Shown here one piece after another: positions 47,801-55,819 of a stretch of DNA of 64,000 nucleotides. Numbering within the stretch: the stretch's first letter is position 1; each line of letters opens with the position of its first letter. The notes below the pieces were generated by a model. It saw nothing but the letters and a program-made list of their open reading frames with translations, did not search any database and was not told where the DNA came from. The stretch is from Mycobacterium sp. E1747 (GTDB lineage Bacteria; Actinomycetota; Actinomycetes; Mycobacteriales; Mycobacteriaceae): contig NZ_LZJI01000206.1 in the NCBI RefSeq assembly GCF_001667775.1, positions 1 to 64,000 of the forward strand. The letters run 5' to 3'. A program made the translations under genes and the position numbers.

Positions 47801-48125
47801 GACGAACTGGCTCGGTGACCCGGATCGGCCGTTGACGTCCGCCGATTACGAGCGGCCGCGCTTGGTCGAGGCGATGCTGCATTCGGACTATCCGCTGCAG
47901 GCGTTGCTGTACAGCGTTGTGCTGCACCGGTTTCTGCGGTGGCGCGTGCCGGGCTACGACCCCGGCGCGCAGCTCGGCGGTGTCCTCTACCTGTTCGTGC
48001 GCGGCATGTGCGGCGCGGTCGCCCCGGTGGTCGACGGTCACCCGTCAGGAGTGTTCAGCTGGCGGCCGCCTCCGTCGTTGATAGCCGAGCTCTCGGACCT
48101 GCTCGACGGGAGGAGGGTCGCGTGA
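44808..48125 (+). CDS. recB: Exodeoxyribonuclease V beta subunit RecB
   Basis: A 1105-residue RecB with an SF1A helicase and a C-terminal nuclease. Walker A is ASAGTGKT (25-32). The helicase motifs include VMVDEFQDTDPVQWQV, LIGDPKQAIYAFRGGD, TLATNWRS and, near 700, LTYVALTRAQ. The nuclease domain has FGTLVHAVLE and the catalytic LVVDYKTNWLG. The ATG at 44808 is one base after the recC stop and matches the family start; the stop overlaps the GTG of recD (GTGA). Confidence 0.96.
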   Translation: MRQVTERFDLLGPLPADRSTTVLQASAGTGKTFALAGLVTRYLAEGAATLDQMLLITFGRAASQELRERVRGQMVEAVAAFDDPWAPGDNQLVAYLLDGTDDERAARRQRLRDGLAGFDAATIATTHQFCQLVLKSLGVAGDTAANVTLLESLDELIVEIVDDLYLAHFGRERDDPALAYREALRLAREVVRNPSTQLRPRDPEPGSRAAVCVMFAKDVLAELDTRKRRLSVLDYDDLLGRLADALATEDSPARARMHHRWPIVMVDEFQDTDPVQWQVLDRAFSGRSTLILIGDPKQAIYAFRGGDIVTYLRAAETAGERKTLATNWRSDAALIERLQVVLRGAQLGDPAIVVDDVDAYHRGHRLAGAPHNDPFRLRVVQRETLGRSGIQNLPIDELRAHIGADLAADIRALLAAGATFAGRPLQARDIAVIVEKHKDAAACFKALCDAGVPAVYTGDSDVFGSDAAEDWLCLLEAFDQPHRPGMVRAAAATMFFGETAESLAAGGDALTDRVAETLREWAGHARERGVAAIFEAAQLSGMADRVLSAHGGERHMTDLAHIAQLLQDVAHRERSSLPALRDWLRRQREERAGAPERNRRLDSDAAAVQIMTVFVSKGLQYPIVYLPFAFNRNTQDRDVVLFHDAGVRCLHIGGKDSPDFKAVEVLGRKEDASDDSRLTYVALTRAQSQVVAWWSPAFDEPNGGLSRLLRGRRPGDPCVPDRCEPAKIFDDDALDRLREWEAAGGPVIERSVVAAAPSVPPHPVPTNLDSRHFHRAIDTGWRRTSYSGLIRVAENSAAAGVGSEPEVTELDDEVGEIPLMQTASGPEVPSPMADLPMGAKFGTLVHAVLETADPLAADLAAELEAHIRTQSVWWPVDVPPDALAAAMVPMHDTPLGPLAGDLTLRRIGLSDRLRELDFEFPLAGGDLRSAAPEIRLADMGALLRAHLPADDPLASYADRLASRPLGDQPLRGYLTGSVDAVLRVPDGARHRYLVVDYKTNWLGDPDRPLTSADYERPRLVEAMLHSDYPLQALLYSVVLHRFLRWRVPGYDPGAQLGGVLYLFVRGMCGAVAPVVDGHPSGVFSWRPPPSLIAELSDLLDGRRVA

Positions 48126-49831
48126 CGCTGGAGGCGATCACCGCCGAGGGTTTGCTGCGGACGTACACCGACGCCGGGGTCTTCGAGGCCGCCGATGTCC
48201 ATGTGGCGCAGCGGCTTACGGCGCTTGCCGGCGCGCCCGACGAGGGGGTGGCCCTGGCGGTCGCGCTGCTGGTGCGGGCGCTGCGCAGTGGTTCGGTGTG
48301 CGTGGACCTGCGGGCGGTGGCGGCGCAAGTCGGCGTCGCCGACCTGCCGTGGCCCGACCCCGCCGGGTGGATGGCCGCCGTGCGCGCCAGCCCGCTGCTC
48401 GGGTCGCCGCCGGTGCTGCGGCTGTTCGGCGAACTTCTGTACCTGGACCGGTACTGGCTCGAGGAACAGCAGGTGTGCGCCGACCTGCTCGCGCTCTCCG
48501 CGCCCGGGGCGAGGGCCGACGCGTCGGACTTGGATCGACTGTTCCCGCCGGGCTACGAGGAGCAGCGAGCGGCCGCGGAAATCGCCGTCTCACAAGCGGT
48601 TACCGTGCTGACGGGTGGTCCCGGAACCGGCAAGACCACCACGGTGGCGCGGTTGCTGGCGCTGCTCGCCGGGCAGGCCGAGAGCGCCGGGCTGCCGCTA
48701 CCCCGGATGGCGCTGGCCGCCCCGACCGGCAAGGCCGCGGCGCGGCTCGCCGAGGCGGTGGCCGCCGAGGTGCACAGGCTCGACGCGGCGGACCGGGCCC
48801 GGCTGGCCGGCCTGCCGGCGACGACACTGCACCGGCTGCTGGGTTCGCGGCCGGATACGTCAGTGCGGTTCAAGCACAATCGTGGCAACCGGCTCCCCCA
48901 CGACGTCATCGTCGTGGACGAGACGTCGATGGTGTCGCTGACGATGATGGCCCGGCTGCTGGAGGCGGTGCGGCCCGATGCGCGGCTGATCCTGGTGGGC
49001 GATCCCGACCAGCTGGCCTCGGTGGAGGCCGGTGCGGTGCTGGCCGACCTGGTGGACGGGCTGACGGCGCGAGCGGACGTGCGGGTGGCGGCGCTGCGCA
49101 CACCGCATCGATTCGGCGAGTCGATCGGCGCGCTGGCCGAGGCGATCCGGGTCGGCGACGCCGACCGCGTGCTGGGGCTGTTGCGGGCCGGCGGTGAGCA
49201 CATCGAGTGGCTCGATTCCGACGGGCCGACCGAGCGGCTGCGCACAGTGCTGGTCCCGCACGCGCTGCGGGTGCGGCAGGCGGCGGTCCTCGGTGCCCCC
49301 GAGGCGGCGTTGGCCTCGCTCGACGAGCACCGGCTGTTGTGCGCGCACCGGCACGGCCCGTACGGGGCGTCGCACTGGAACCGACAGGTGGAGCGCTGGC
49401 TCACGGAGGAGACGGGTCAGCAGCCGTCGTCGCCCTGGTACGCGGGCCGGCCACTGTTGGTGACGGCCAACGACTATGGGCTCAAGGTCTACAACGGCGA
49501 TACCGGGGTGGTCGTGGCGGGCGACGACGGGTTGCGGGCCGTCATCGCCGGCGCCACCGGAAGGTTGAGCTTCGCGACCAGCCGGCTCACGGACATCGAG
49601 ACCATGCACGCCATGACCATCCACAAGAGTCAGGGCAGCCAGGCCGACGAGGTGACGGTGCTGATGCCGCCGGAGGATTCGCGGCTGCTGACCCGGGAGC
49701 TGTTCTACACGGCCGTGACCCGGGCGAAGGCCAAGGTTCGGGTGGCCGGAAGCGAGGCGTCGGTGCGGGCGGCCATCGAACGCCGGGCGGTGCGGGCGAC
49801 CGGGCTGGCGCAGCGGCTGCAGACGTCCTGA
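48122..49831 (+). CDS. recD: Exodeoxyribonuclease V alpha subunit RecD
   Basis: A 569-residue 5'-3' SF1B helicase subunit. Walker A is GGPGTGKTT (165-173), motif II is VIVVDETSMVSL, motif III LILVGDPDQLASVEAGAVLADL, and the C-terminal motifs are AMTIHKSQGSQADEV and LLTRELFYTAVTRAK. It starts with GTG inside the recB stop. The gene ends 13 bases before a convergent PLD-like gene, without an obvious terminator. Confidence 0.96.
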   Translation: MTLEAITAEGLLRTYTDAGVFEAADVHVAQRLTALAGAPDEGVALAVALLVRALRSGSVCVDLRAVAAQVGVADLPWPDPAGWMAAVRASPLLGSPPVLRLFGELLYLDRYWLEEQQVCADLLALSAPGARADASDLDRLFPPGYEEQRAAAEIAVSQAVTVLTGGPGTGKTTTVARLLALLAGQAESAGLPLPRMALAAPTGKAAARLAEAVAAEVHRLDAADRARLAGLPATTLHRLLGSRPDTSVRFKHNRGNRLPHDVIVVDETSMVSLTMMARLLEAVRPDARLILVGDPDQLASVEAGAVLADLVDGLTARADVRVAALRTPHRFGESIGALAEAIRVGDADRVLGLLRAGGEHIEWLDSDGPTERLRTVLVPHALRVRQAAVLGAPEAALASLDEHRLLCAHRHGPYGASHWNRQVERWLTEETGQQPSSPWYAGRPLLVTANDYGLKVYNGDTGVVVAGDDGLRAVIAGATGRLSFATSRLTDIETMHAMTIHKSQGSQADEVTVLMPPEDSRLLTRELFYTAVTRAKAKVRVAGSEASVRAAIERRAVRATGLAQRLQTS

Positions 49832-49844
49832 GGGCGGCGTCGCC

Positions 49845-50405
49845 CTAGTGCGCACCGCCGGATTGCGCCTTGGCGGCCATCTGCTTGAGCATGACGTCGT
49901 GGATGATGTCGATCCGCGAACGAGCCTCCGCGCACACATACGGGTCGCGGATCACGCTGAGTTGGTTGTCCTGCTTGGATTCTCCGCCGGTGGACCAGTT
50001 GGTCGAACCGGTGATGACGTCGACACCGTCGATGATCACCATCTTCAAATGCATGATCGCCGACTTCTCACTGTGACCGATGGCGATGCTGTTGCCGATC
50101 TTGTCGTTGAGCCACGGGGCCAACAGAGCCCGCTCGGATTTCCCCGCGGCTTGGGTGGAGTCGAGACTCATTTGCACATACATCTTTTCGTCCTTCAGCG
50201 CCGACTGCAGCACCGAATTCAATTCGGCGTCGTCGTAGCCGTACATCGCCACCACGATGCTCTTGTCGGCCGACGTCAGCAAGGCTTTGAGCGCCTCGTG
50301 CACCCGGTCGACCGGACTGTAGAACGTTCGCGTGTCGTCGGGGTAGCCGGGCGGAAACGGCGCGGCTTTGTATTGGTCCAACTCGGTGAGCGAACGCAGT
50401 GCCAT
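49845..50405 (-). CDS. Single-HKD phospholipase D-like/Nuc-type protein
   Basis: A 186-residue protein with one PLD catalytic motif: His119, Lys121 and Asp126 in IMHLKMVIIDGVDV, followed by GSTNWSTGGESKQDN. Members with a single motif act as dimers. They include Nuc-type endonucleases and phospholipases. The N-terminal part (RTFYSPVDRVHEALKALLTSADKSIVVAMYGYDD) is the usual first half of a PLD domain. No signal peptide or membrane helix is seen, so it would act in the cytoplasm unless exported in an unusual way. A good AAGGAGAA precedes the ATG. It lies 13 bases after the DUF2235 gene and is surely co-transcribed with it. Whether it cuts DNA or lipids cannot be told. Confidence 0.85.
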   Translation of the reverse strand: MALRSLTELDQYKAAPFPPGYPDDTRTFYSPVDRVHEALKALLTSADKSIVVAMYGYDDAELNSVLQSALKDEKMYVQMSLDSTQAAGKSERALLAPWLNDKIGNSIAIGHSEKSAIMHLKMVIIDGVDVITGSTNWSTGGESKQDNQLSVIRDPYVCAEARSRIDIIHDVMLKQMAAKAQSGGAH

Positions 50406-50418
50406 GGCGGTTTCTCCT

Positions 50419-51531
50419 TCACAACGCGGGCGACGTCCAGTCGGTCGGGTCGGCGCTGCGCCGTTGCGCGTCTCCGGTCAGATCGGGCAAATAGCCGGGG
50501 TCGTCGCGACGGCGCACCAGCACGCTCGGATGCACCAGCGCATCGGCGCCCATCGGCCGGCGCCGGCAGCCAACCAGGTACCAGAGCTTGCCATTGTGGT
50601 GGATCGGCGCGTCCGCGAAGTCTTCTGTCGCCGCGCACTGCTGCCGGTAGGCCGCCGCGTCGATCGCCACTTCGCCAGCGACTCCGTCGGTGACCCACTT
50701 CAGCGCGATCGTGGCCAGCCGGTGATCGGGCATGAACGTGCCGCCGACGTCGGCGTGCACGCCGGCGAACCAGCGTTCCTCCAGCGCCAGCGGATGGCGT
50801 TCGACGAGGTATTCGCGGTAGGGACGGCGCCGTTCGTCGATCGAGACGGCGTGGCGGATGCGCGCGACGTTCGGCAGCGAGCGGGTGTAGGGCCAGCGCA
50901 GGTTGCCGAACCGCAGGAACCCGGCCGCCTTGACCGTGTCCCAGAGACCGAGGTACGCGATCGGCACCGCGTGGTGCCACACCTGATTCGGGCTGTTTTG
51001 CCGCACGGTCGAAAACAGCGGCTCGCCCTCGGTGCGCCAGCAGAACGCACGGGCGAACTCGGCCCAGTGGGCGTACTCGTCCTGGGTGAAATACCGGTTG
51101 ATGGCGTACTTTTCGACCGCGTACGGCAGCAGGTTCTCCGAGCCGGGCCGCAGCAATCCCGGCCGCAGCAACATGCCGGCCAACGCGCGCGCGGTGTAGG
51201 CGCCGCGGCTGAAGCCGAAGATGTAGAGCGCGTCGCCTGGGCGCCAATGCTGCATCACGTATCGGTAGGCTTGCGCCACATTGCCTTTCAGGCCCAGGCC
51301 GAAGGCCTTCTGGGTGAGTAGGTCGATCGTGCGCGACAGCGACGAGTGCGCCGACGCGGGCGCCAGCGTGCCGACGCCGGGGTCGTAGTAAGCGAGCTGG
51401 CCATCGTCCTTGTCCAGCATCTCGAACAGCTTGGCGACGTTGGTGAGGTTGCCGGCCCCGATTTGGTTGGCGGTGCCGTCGAGGCAGACGACGATCCGCT
51501 TGCCCCGCGGCGGTTCAGGGTGCTCGGACAT
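50419..51531 (-). CDS. DUF2235 (Tle1-like) alpha/beta hydrolase
   Basis: A 370-residue DUF2235 protein, the fold of the type VI phospholipase effector Tle1 but here in a mycobacterium, which lacks type VI secretion. The nucleophile is Ser108 in IFGFSRGAYTARALAGM. Asp198 in LGLWDTVKAAG and His259 in GVHADVGG are the probable acid and base. The N-terminal KRIVVCLDGTANQ and YYDPGVGT are typical. No signal peptide is present. It pairs with a PLD-like gene and is divergent from a TVP38 membrane protein. A phospholipase or carboxylesterase activity is expected; target and trigger are unknown. It is not found at this position in M. tuberculosis as far as I recall. Confidence 0.88.
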   Translation of the reverse strand: MSEHPEPPRGKRIVVCLDGTANQIGAGNLTNVAKLFEMLDKDDGQLAYYDPGVGTLAPASAHSSLSRTIDLLTQKAFGLGLKGNVAQAYRYVMQHWRPGDALYIFGFSRGAYTARALAGMLLRPGLLRPGSENLLPYAVEKYAINRYFTQDEYAHWAEFARAFCWRTEGEPLFSTVRQNSPNQVWHHAVPIAYLGLWDTVKAAGFLRFGNLRWPYTRSLPNVARIRHAVSIDERRRPYREYLVERHPLALEERWFAGVHADVGGTFMPDHRLATIALKWVTDGVAGEVAIDAAAYRQQCAATEDFADAPIHHNGKLWYLVGCRRRPMGADALVHPSVLVRRRDDPGYLPDLTGDAQRRSADPTDWTSPAL

Positions 51532-51620
51532 CTCGGGGAACGCCTCTCACAGGTATGCAACTCCCTGATGTGTGGCACTCTACGACGGCCGGGCACGGTG
51601 CGGAAGAATCGACGGTCAGC

Positions 51621-52334
51621 ATGGACGACAGCGAAGGCAATTCCGCGCCGACACCGGAGCCCGCATCCCGGCGCGCCCATATCGTGCGGCTCGGCGTGTT
51701 CGTCGCGTTCCTGCTCCTGATGTTCTACCTGGTGGCGATCGCGCGCGTCGTCCACGTGGAGGAGGTGCGGCGCGTGGTCTCGGCGACGGGTCCCGCGGCC
51801 CCGCCGACCTACGTGGTGGCGTCGGCCGTGCTCGGGGCCGTGTTCGTGCCGGGCTCGGTCCTGGCCGCGGCCAGCGGGCTGCTGTTCGGTCCCCTACTCG
51901 GCATCTTCGTCACGCTGGGCGCGACGGTCGGCACCGCGATCGTCGCGAGCCTGATCGGCCGGCGGGCCGGGCGCGACAGCGCCCGGGCGCTGCTGGGGGC
52001 CGACCGCACCGACCGCATCGACGCGCTGATCGAGCGCCGCGGGCTGTGGGCGGTCGTCGGGCAGCGATTCGTCCCCGGCCTCTCCGATGCGCTCGCGTCC
52101 TACGCCTTCGGGGCGTTCGGGGTGCCCTTGTGGCAGATGGTCATTGGCTCGTTCGTCGGTTCGGTACCGCGCGCGTTCGTCTACACCGCGCTGGGCGCGT
52201 CGATCGGCAACGGGTCGTCGCCATTGGCTTACGCGGCGATCGCGGTGTGGTGCGTGACCGCCATCGTCGGCGCGTTCGCCGCGCGGCGCGGATACCGGAA
52301 TTGGCGCGCCAGCCGAAAAGCCGGGGAGGGCTAA
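51621..52334 (+). CDS. TVP38/TMEM64 (DedA-like, SNARE-associated) membrane protein
   Basis: A 237-residue integral membrane protein. Helices lie at about 23-43 (LGVFVAFLLLMFYLVAIA), 65-85, 90-115, 155-180 and 195-220. The family core is FVPGSVLAAASGLLFGPLLGIFVTLGATVGTAIVASLIGRRAG, and the second conserved part is GQRFVPGLSDALASYAFGAFGVPLW. DedA/TVP38 proteins are lipid scramblases or flippases of the inner membrane. The ATG at 51621 is chosen over an upstream GTG-type start because the upstream extension looks non-coding. The gene corresponds to Rv0625c. Its TAA overlaps the convergent methyltransferase stop by four bases. Confidence 0.85.
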   Translation: MDDSEGNSAPTPEPASRRAHIVRLGVFVAFLLLMFYLVAIARVVHVEEVRRVVSATGPAAPPTYVVASAVLGAVFVPGSVLAAASGLLFGPLLGIFVTLGATVGTAIVASLIGRRAGRDSARALLGADRTDRIDALIERRGLWAVVGQRFVPGLSDALASYAFGAFGVPLWQMVIGSFVGSVPRAFVYTALGASIGNGSSPLAYAAIAVWCVTAIVGAFAARRGYRNWRASRKAGEG

Positions 52335-53275
52335 GCGGGGCGCTCCGCGGCCACGAACAGGTTTCCCGGCACCGCGTCCGCGACCTCCTTGGCCGCCGTG
52401 CGCCCGTAGCCGGCCATCAGCTCGTCGGCCGGCGTGACCGTCACGCTCCAGCCGTGGCGGCGGAACCAGTCGCCGACGTCCTCGCGCTCCTCGAAGTACC
52501 ACAGCTCGTCGGTCCTCGGCACCTGCCGGTCCGGGTCCACCCGCGCCATCAGCGCGCGGACCCGGTCCATCCGCTCGCGGCGCCTGGCGCGGAACTCGGG
52601 ATCACAGAACTTGGGCCCCAGCGCCTCCACGGCCACCCGGCTGCCGGGTGCGGTGAGCCCGTGCACACGCTCGAACAGCAGCTCCTGGGCGGCGGCCGGC
52701 AGGTAGGGCATCAGCCCCTCGGCGGACCACGCGCTGGGTGCTGACGAGTCAAAACCCGCCTCGCGCAAGGCCGTCGGCCAATCCTGGCGCAGGTCCACCG
52801 GGACGGCGATCCGATTGCACGCGGGCTCTGCGCCGTGTTCGGTCAGCGTCGACAATTTGAAGTCCAGCACCCGGGGCTGATCCAGCTCGTAGACGCATCC
52901 GTCGTCCGGCCAGGGCAGCCGCCATGCCCGCGCGTCCAGACCCGAGGCCAGGATCACCGCCTGGCGGATGCCGGCGCGCGTCGCGGCGAGGAAGAACTCG
53001 TCGAAGAACGCTGTCCGCGAGGCCATGTAACCGACCATCGCCTGCATCTGCAGCGGCAACTCGGGTTCGGCCTCGATGAGTTCGTCCGGCAACTGCGGGG
53101 CCGAGTGCCAGTTCCACACCCCGTCGCCGGCGGCGTCGAGGAAGACCTGCGCGAACGGGTCGGAGATCAACGGGTTCTCACTTCGCGTCTCCGCGGCGCG
53201 CGCCGACGCCACGCCCAGCGCCGTCGCCCCCACGCTCTCGGTGATCTCCCAGCTGTCGTTCTCGGTCCTGGCCAC
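52331..53275 (-). CDS. TIGR00027 family S-adenosylmethionine-dependent methyltransferase
   Basis: A 314-residue member of the mycobacterial TIGR00027 family (leucine carboxyl methyltransferase-like), a large paralogous set of putative SAM methyltransferases. The SAM motif is VILASGLDARAWRLPWP, preceded by the family block MASRTAFFDEFF and followed by YELDQPRVLDFK. The second half has WSAEGLMPYLPAAAQELLFERV and ends in a typical AGYGRTAAKEVADAVPGNLFVAAERP. Substrates of the family are largely unknown. It is divergent from the following large membrane protein gene. Confidence 0.92.
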   Translation of the reverse strand: MARTENDSWEITESVGATALGVASARAAETRSENPLISDPFAQVFLDAAGDGVWNWHSAPQLPDELIEAEPELPLQMQAMVGYMASRTAFFDEFFLAATRAGIRQAVILASGLDARAWRLPWPDDGCVYELDQPRVLDFKLSTLTEHGAEPACNRIAVPVDLRQDWPTALREAGFDSSAPSAWSAEGLMPYLPAAAQELLFERVHGLTAPGSRVAVEALGPKFCDPEFRARRRERMDRVRALMARVDPDRQVPRTDELWYFEEREDVGDWFRRHGWSVTVTPADELMAGYGRTAAKEVADAVPGNLFVAAERPA

Positions 53276-53427
53276 GCGCGTCCCCCGAATCGATAGTTCG
53301 CCTACATACTCGACCGTACGCGCACCGGATGGGTGGGAGCTGTCGCGGAACCGGCTATCCGGTTAAGTTGTCGGCGAGCCGGCAAGCGGCAATTGTTTGC
53401 GGCGCCGAACGGATCCGAAGGATCACC

Positions 53428-55803
53428 ATGCGAGTCGACGGGCGCGAGGTCAGCGTTTCCGGCAGCTTGCTGCAGCCGTTGACCCGGCGCACCAACGACA
53501 TCCTGCGGCTCGCGGCCAGCGCGACCTTCCTCGCCGTGGTGATCACGAGTTCGCTGATCACCCGGCCGCAGTGGGACGCGCTGGAAAAGTCCATCTCGCA
53601 GATCGTCGGCGTGCTTTCCCCGCGGCAGTCCGACCTGGTGTACCTCGCGTACGGCGTGGCGATCCTGGCCCTGCCGTTCATGATCCTGATCGGCCTGGTC
53701 GTCGGCCGGCAGTGGAAGCTGCTCGGGGCCTACGCGGCCGCCGCTGTGCTCGCGGCGTTACCGCTGTCGATCGGCGGCAACGGGTTTTCGGCGCCGCGCT
53801 GGCACTTCGACCTGTCCGAACGGCTGCAGACCGTGTTGGGCCAGTTCCTTGACGACCCGCGTTGGATCGGCATGCTGGCGGCGGTGCTGACCGTCTCGGG
53901 ACCCTGGCTACCCGCGCGCTGGCGGCGTTGGTGGTGGGCGCTGCTGCTGGCGTTCGTGCCGATTCACCTGGTGGTCAGCGCGATCGTGCCGGCGCGCGCC
54001 CTGTTGGGCCTGGCGGTCGGCTGGCTGGTCGGCTCGCTGGTGGTGCTGGTGGTCGGGACCCCCGCGCTGGAGGTGCCGTTGGAGGCCGCGGTGCGAGCGA
54101 TGGCCAGGCGCGGGTTCGTGGTCACCCGGCTCACCGTGGTCCGGCCGGCCGGCCGCGGCCCGCTGGTCCTTTCGGCCGGATGCGAGGAGCCCGACGGCGC
54201 CGCGGTCGTCGAGTTGTACGGACCGCATCAGCGCAGCGGCGGCACACTGCGGCAACTCTGGATAAAGCTGCGGCTGCGCGATACCGAGACCGCACCCCTG
54301 GTGACCTCGATGCGCCGCGCCGTCGAGCACCGCGCGCTGATGACGATCGCCATCGGGGAGGTGGACCTGGCCAACACCTCGACGATCGCCGTCGCCACCC
54401 TCGACCGTGGCTGGATTCTCTACTCGCACATGCCACCCCACGGCCTGCCGCTGACTCGCTGCGCGCAGTCGACGCCCGTGGACCGGGTGTGGGAAGCGCT
54501 GCGGAGCCTCAACGACCAGCAGATCGCGCACGGCGACCTGCGCGGCAACGAAATCACCGTCGAGGGCGGCGACGTGCGCTTCGGGGGCTTTCACAACGCC
54601 GAATACGGCGCCACCGACGCTCAACTGCAATCCGACATCGCGCAGCTGCTGGTGACCACCTCCGCCCTGTACGACCCCAAATCGGCGGTGGCCGCAGCGA
54701 TCGATGCGTTCGACAGGGACACCATCCTGAGCGCGTCGCGTCGATTGACGAAAGTGGCTGTGCCGCGGCTCATCCGGAAGTCCGTCTCGGATGCGGGCGC
54801 CGTCATTTCGGCCGCCCGCGCGGAGGTGAAGCGGCAGACCGGGGCCGACCAGATCAAGACCGAGACCATCACCCGGTTCACTCGCAGCCAGCTGATTCAG
54901 CTGGTGCTCTTCGGGGCGCTGGTCTACGTCGCCTATCCCTTCATCAGCACCGCACCCACGTTCTTCTCCCAGCTGAGGTCCGCCAACTGGTGGTATGCGC
55001 TGCTCGGGTTGGCGGTGTCGGCCCTGACGTACCTGGGCGCCGCCGCGGCTCTGTGGGCCTGCACCGATGGGACGGTCAACTATTGGCGGCTGTCATTCGT
55101 CCAGGTGGCCAACACCTTTGCCGCGACCACCACGCCCGCCGGCGTGGGTGGGCTCGCGCTGTCCACGCGGTACCTGCAAAAGAGCGGCCTGTCGGCGATG
55201 CGGGCCACCGCGGCGGTCGCGCTGCAGCAGGCCGTTCAGGTGATCGCGCACCTGTTCCTACTGATCTTCTTCAGCGTGGTCGCGGGCGCGTCGATGCACC
55301 TGTCACACTTCGTGCCCAGCGCCACCATGCTGTACCTGATCGGGGGCGTCGCGCTGGGCATCCTCGGCACCTTGCTGTTCGTGCCGAAGTCGCGGCGCTG
55401 GCTGGCCACCGAGGTGCGCCCGAAGCTGAACGAGGTGACCGGCGACCTGGTCAAGCTGGCCCGCGAGCCGCGGCGACTGGCGCTGATCCTGCTCGGTTGC
55501 GCGGGAACGACTCTCGGCGCGGCCCTGGCGCTGTGGGCCAGCGTCGAAGCCTTCGGTGGCGGCACCACGTTCGTCACCGTCACCGTGGTCACCATGGTCG
55601 GCGGAACCCTGGCCTCGGCCGCGCCGACACCCGGCGGCGTCGGCGCCGTCGAAGCGGCGCTGATCGGTGGCCTGGCCGCCTTCGGCGTACCGGCGGCCGT
55701 CGGCGTGCCGTCCGTGCTGCTGTACCGGGTGCTCACCTGCTGGCTGCCCGTGTTCGTCGGCTGGCCGGTCATGCGGTGGTTGACCAAGAACGAGATGATC
55801 TAA
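53428..55803 (+). CDS. Polytopic membrane protein with YbhN/LPG-synthase-type domain and kinase-like centre
   Basis: A 791-residue protein matching Rv0585c. The N-terminal third has about six membrane helices (residues 25-210). The middle (about 220-500) is soluble and kinase-like, with HGDLRGN at 368-374 in the place of the HxDxxxxN catalytic loop, but the usual Gly-loop and DFG are not evident, so it may be inactive or bind a ligand only. The last third (about 520-790) has around eight helices with the YbhN/lysylphosphatidylglycerol-synthase-TM signatures TTTPAGVGGLALSTRYL and APTPGGVGAVEAALIGGL. Such domains are thought to move or modify lipids. The start ATG follows GAAGGA. Neighbouring GH92 and LpqN genes suggest an envelope role. 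Confidence 0.85.
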   Translation: MRVDGREVSVSGSLLQPLTRRTNDILRLAASATFLAVVITSSLITRPQWDALEKSISQIVGVLSPRQSDLVYLAYGVAILALPFMILIGLVVGRQWKLLGAYAAAAVLAALPLSIGGNGFSAPRWHFDLSERLQTVLGQFLDDPRWIGMLAAVLTVSGPWLPARWRRWWWALLLAFVPIHLVVSAIVPARALLGLAVGWLVGSLVVLVVGTPALEVPLEAAVRAMARRGFVVTRLTVVRPAGRGPLVLSAGCEEPDGAAVVELYGPHQRSGGTLRQLWIKLRLRDTETAPLVTSMRRAVEHRALMTIAIGEVDLANTSTIAVATLDRGWILYSHMPPHGLPLTRCAQSTPVDRVWEALRSLNDQQIAHGDLRGNEITVEGGDVRFGGFHNAEYGATDAQLQSDIAQLLVTTSALYDPKSAVAAAIDAFDRDTILSASRRLTKVAVPRLIRKSVSDAGAVISAARAEVKRQTGADQIKTETITRFTRSQLIQLVLFGALVYVAYPFISTAPTFFSQLRSANWWYALLGLAVSALTYLGAAAALWACTDGTVNYWRLSFVQVANTFAATTTPAGVGGLALSTRYLQKSGLSAMRATAAVALQQAVQVIAHLFLLIFFSVVAGASMHLSHFVPSATMLYLIGGVALGILGTLLFVPKSRRWLATEVRPKLNEVTGDLVKLAREPRRLALILLGCAGTTLGAALALWASVEAFGGGTTFVTVTVVTMVGGTLASAAPTPGGVGAVEAALIGGLAAFGVPAAVGVPSVLLYRVLTCWLPVFVGWPVMRWLTKNEMI

Positions 55804-55819
55804 CGGACGCTGGGCACGC

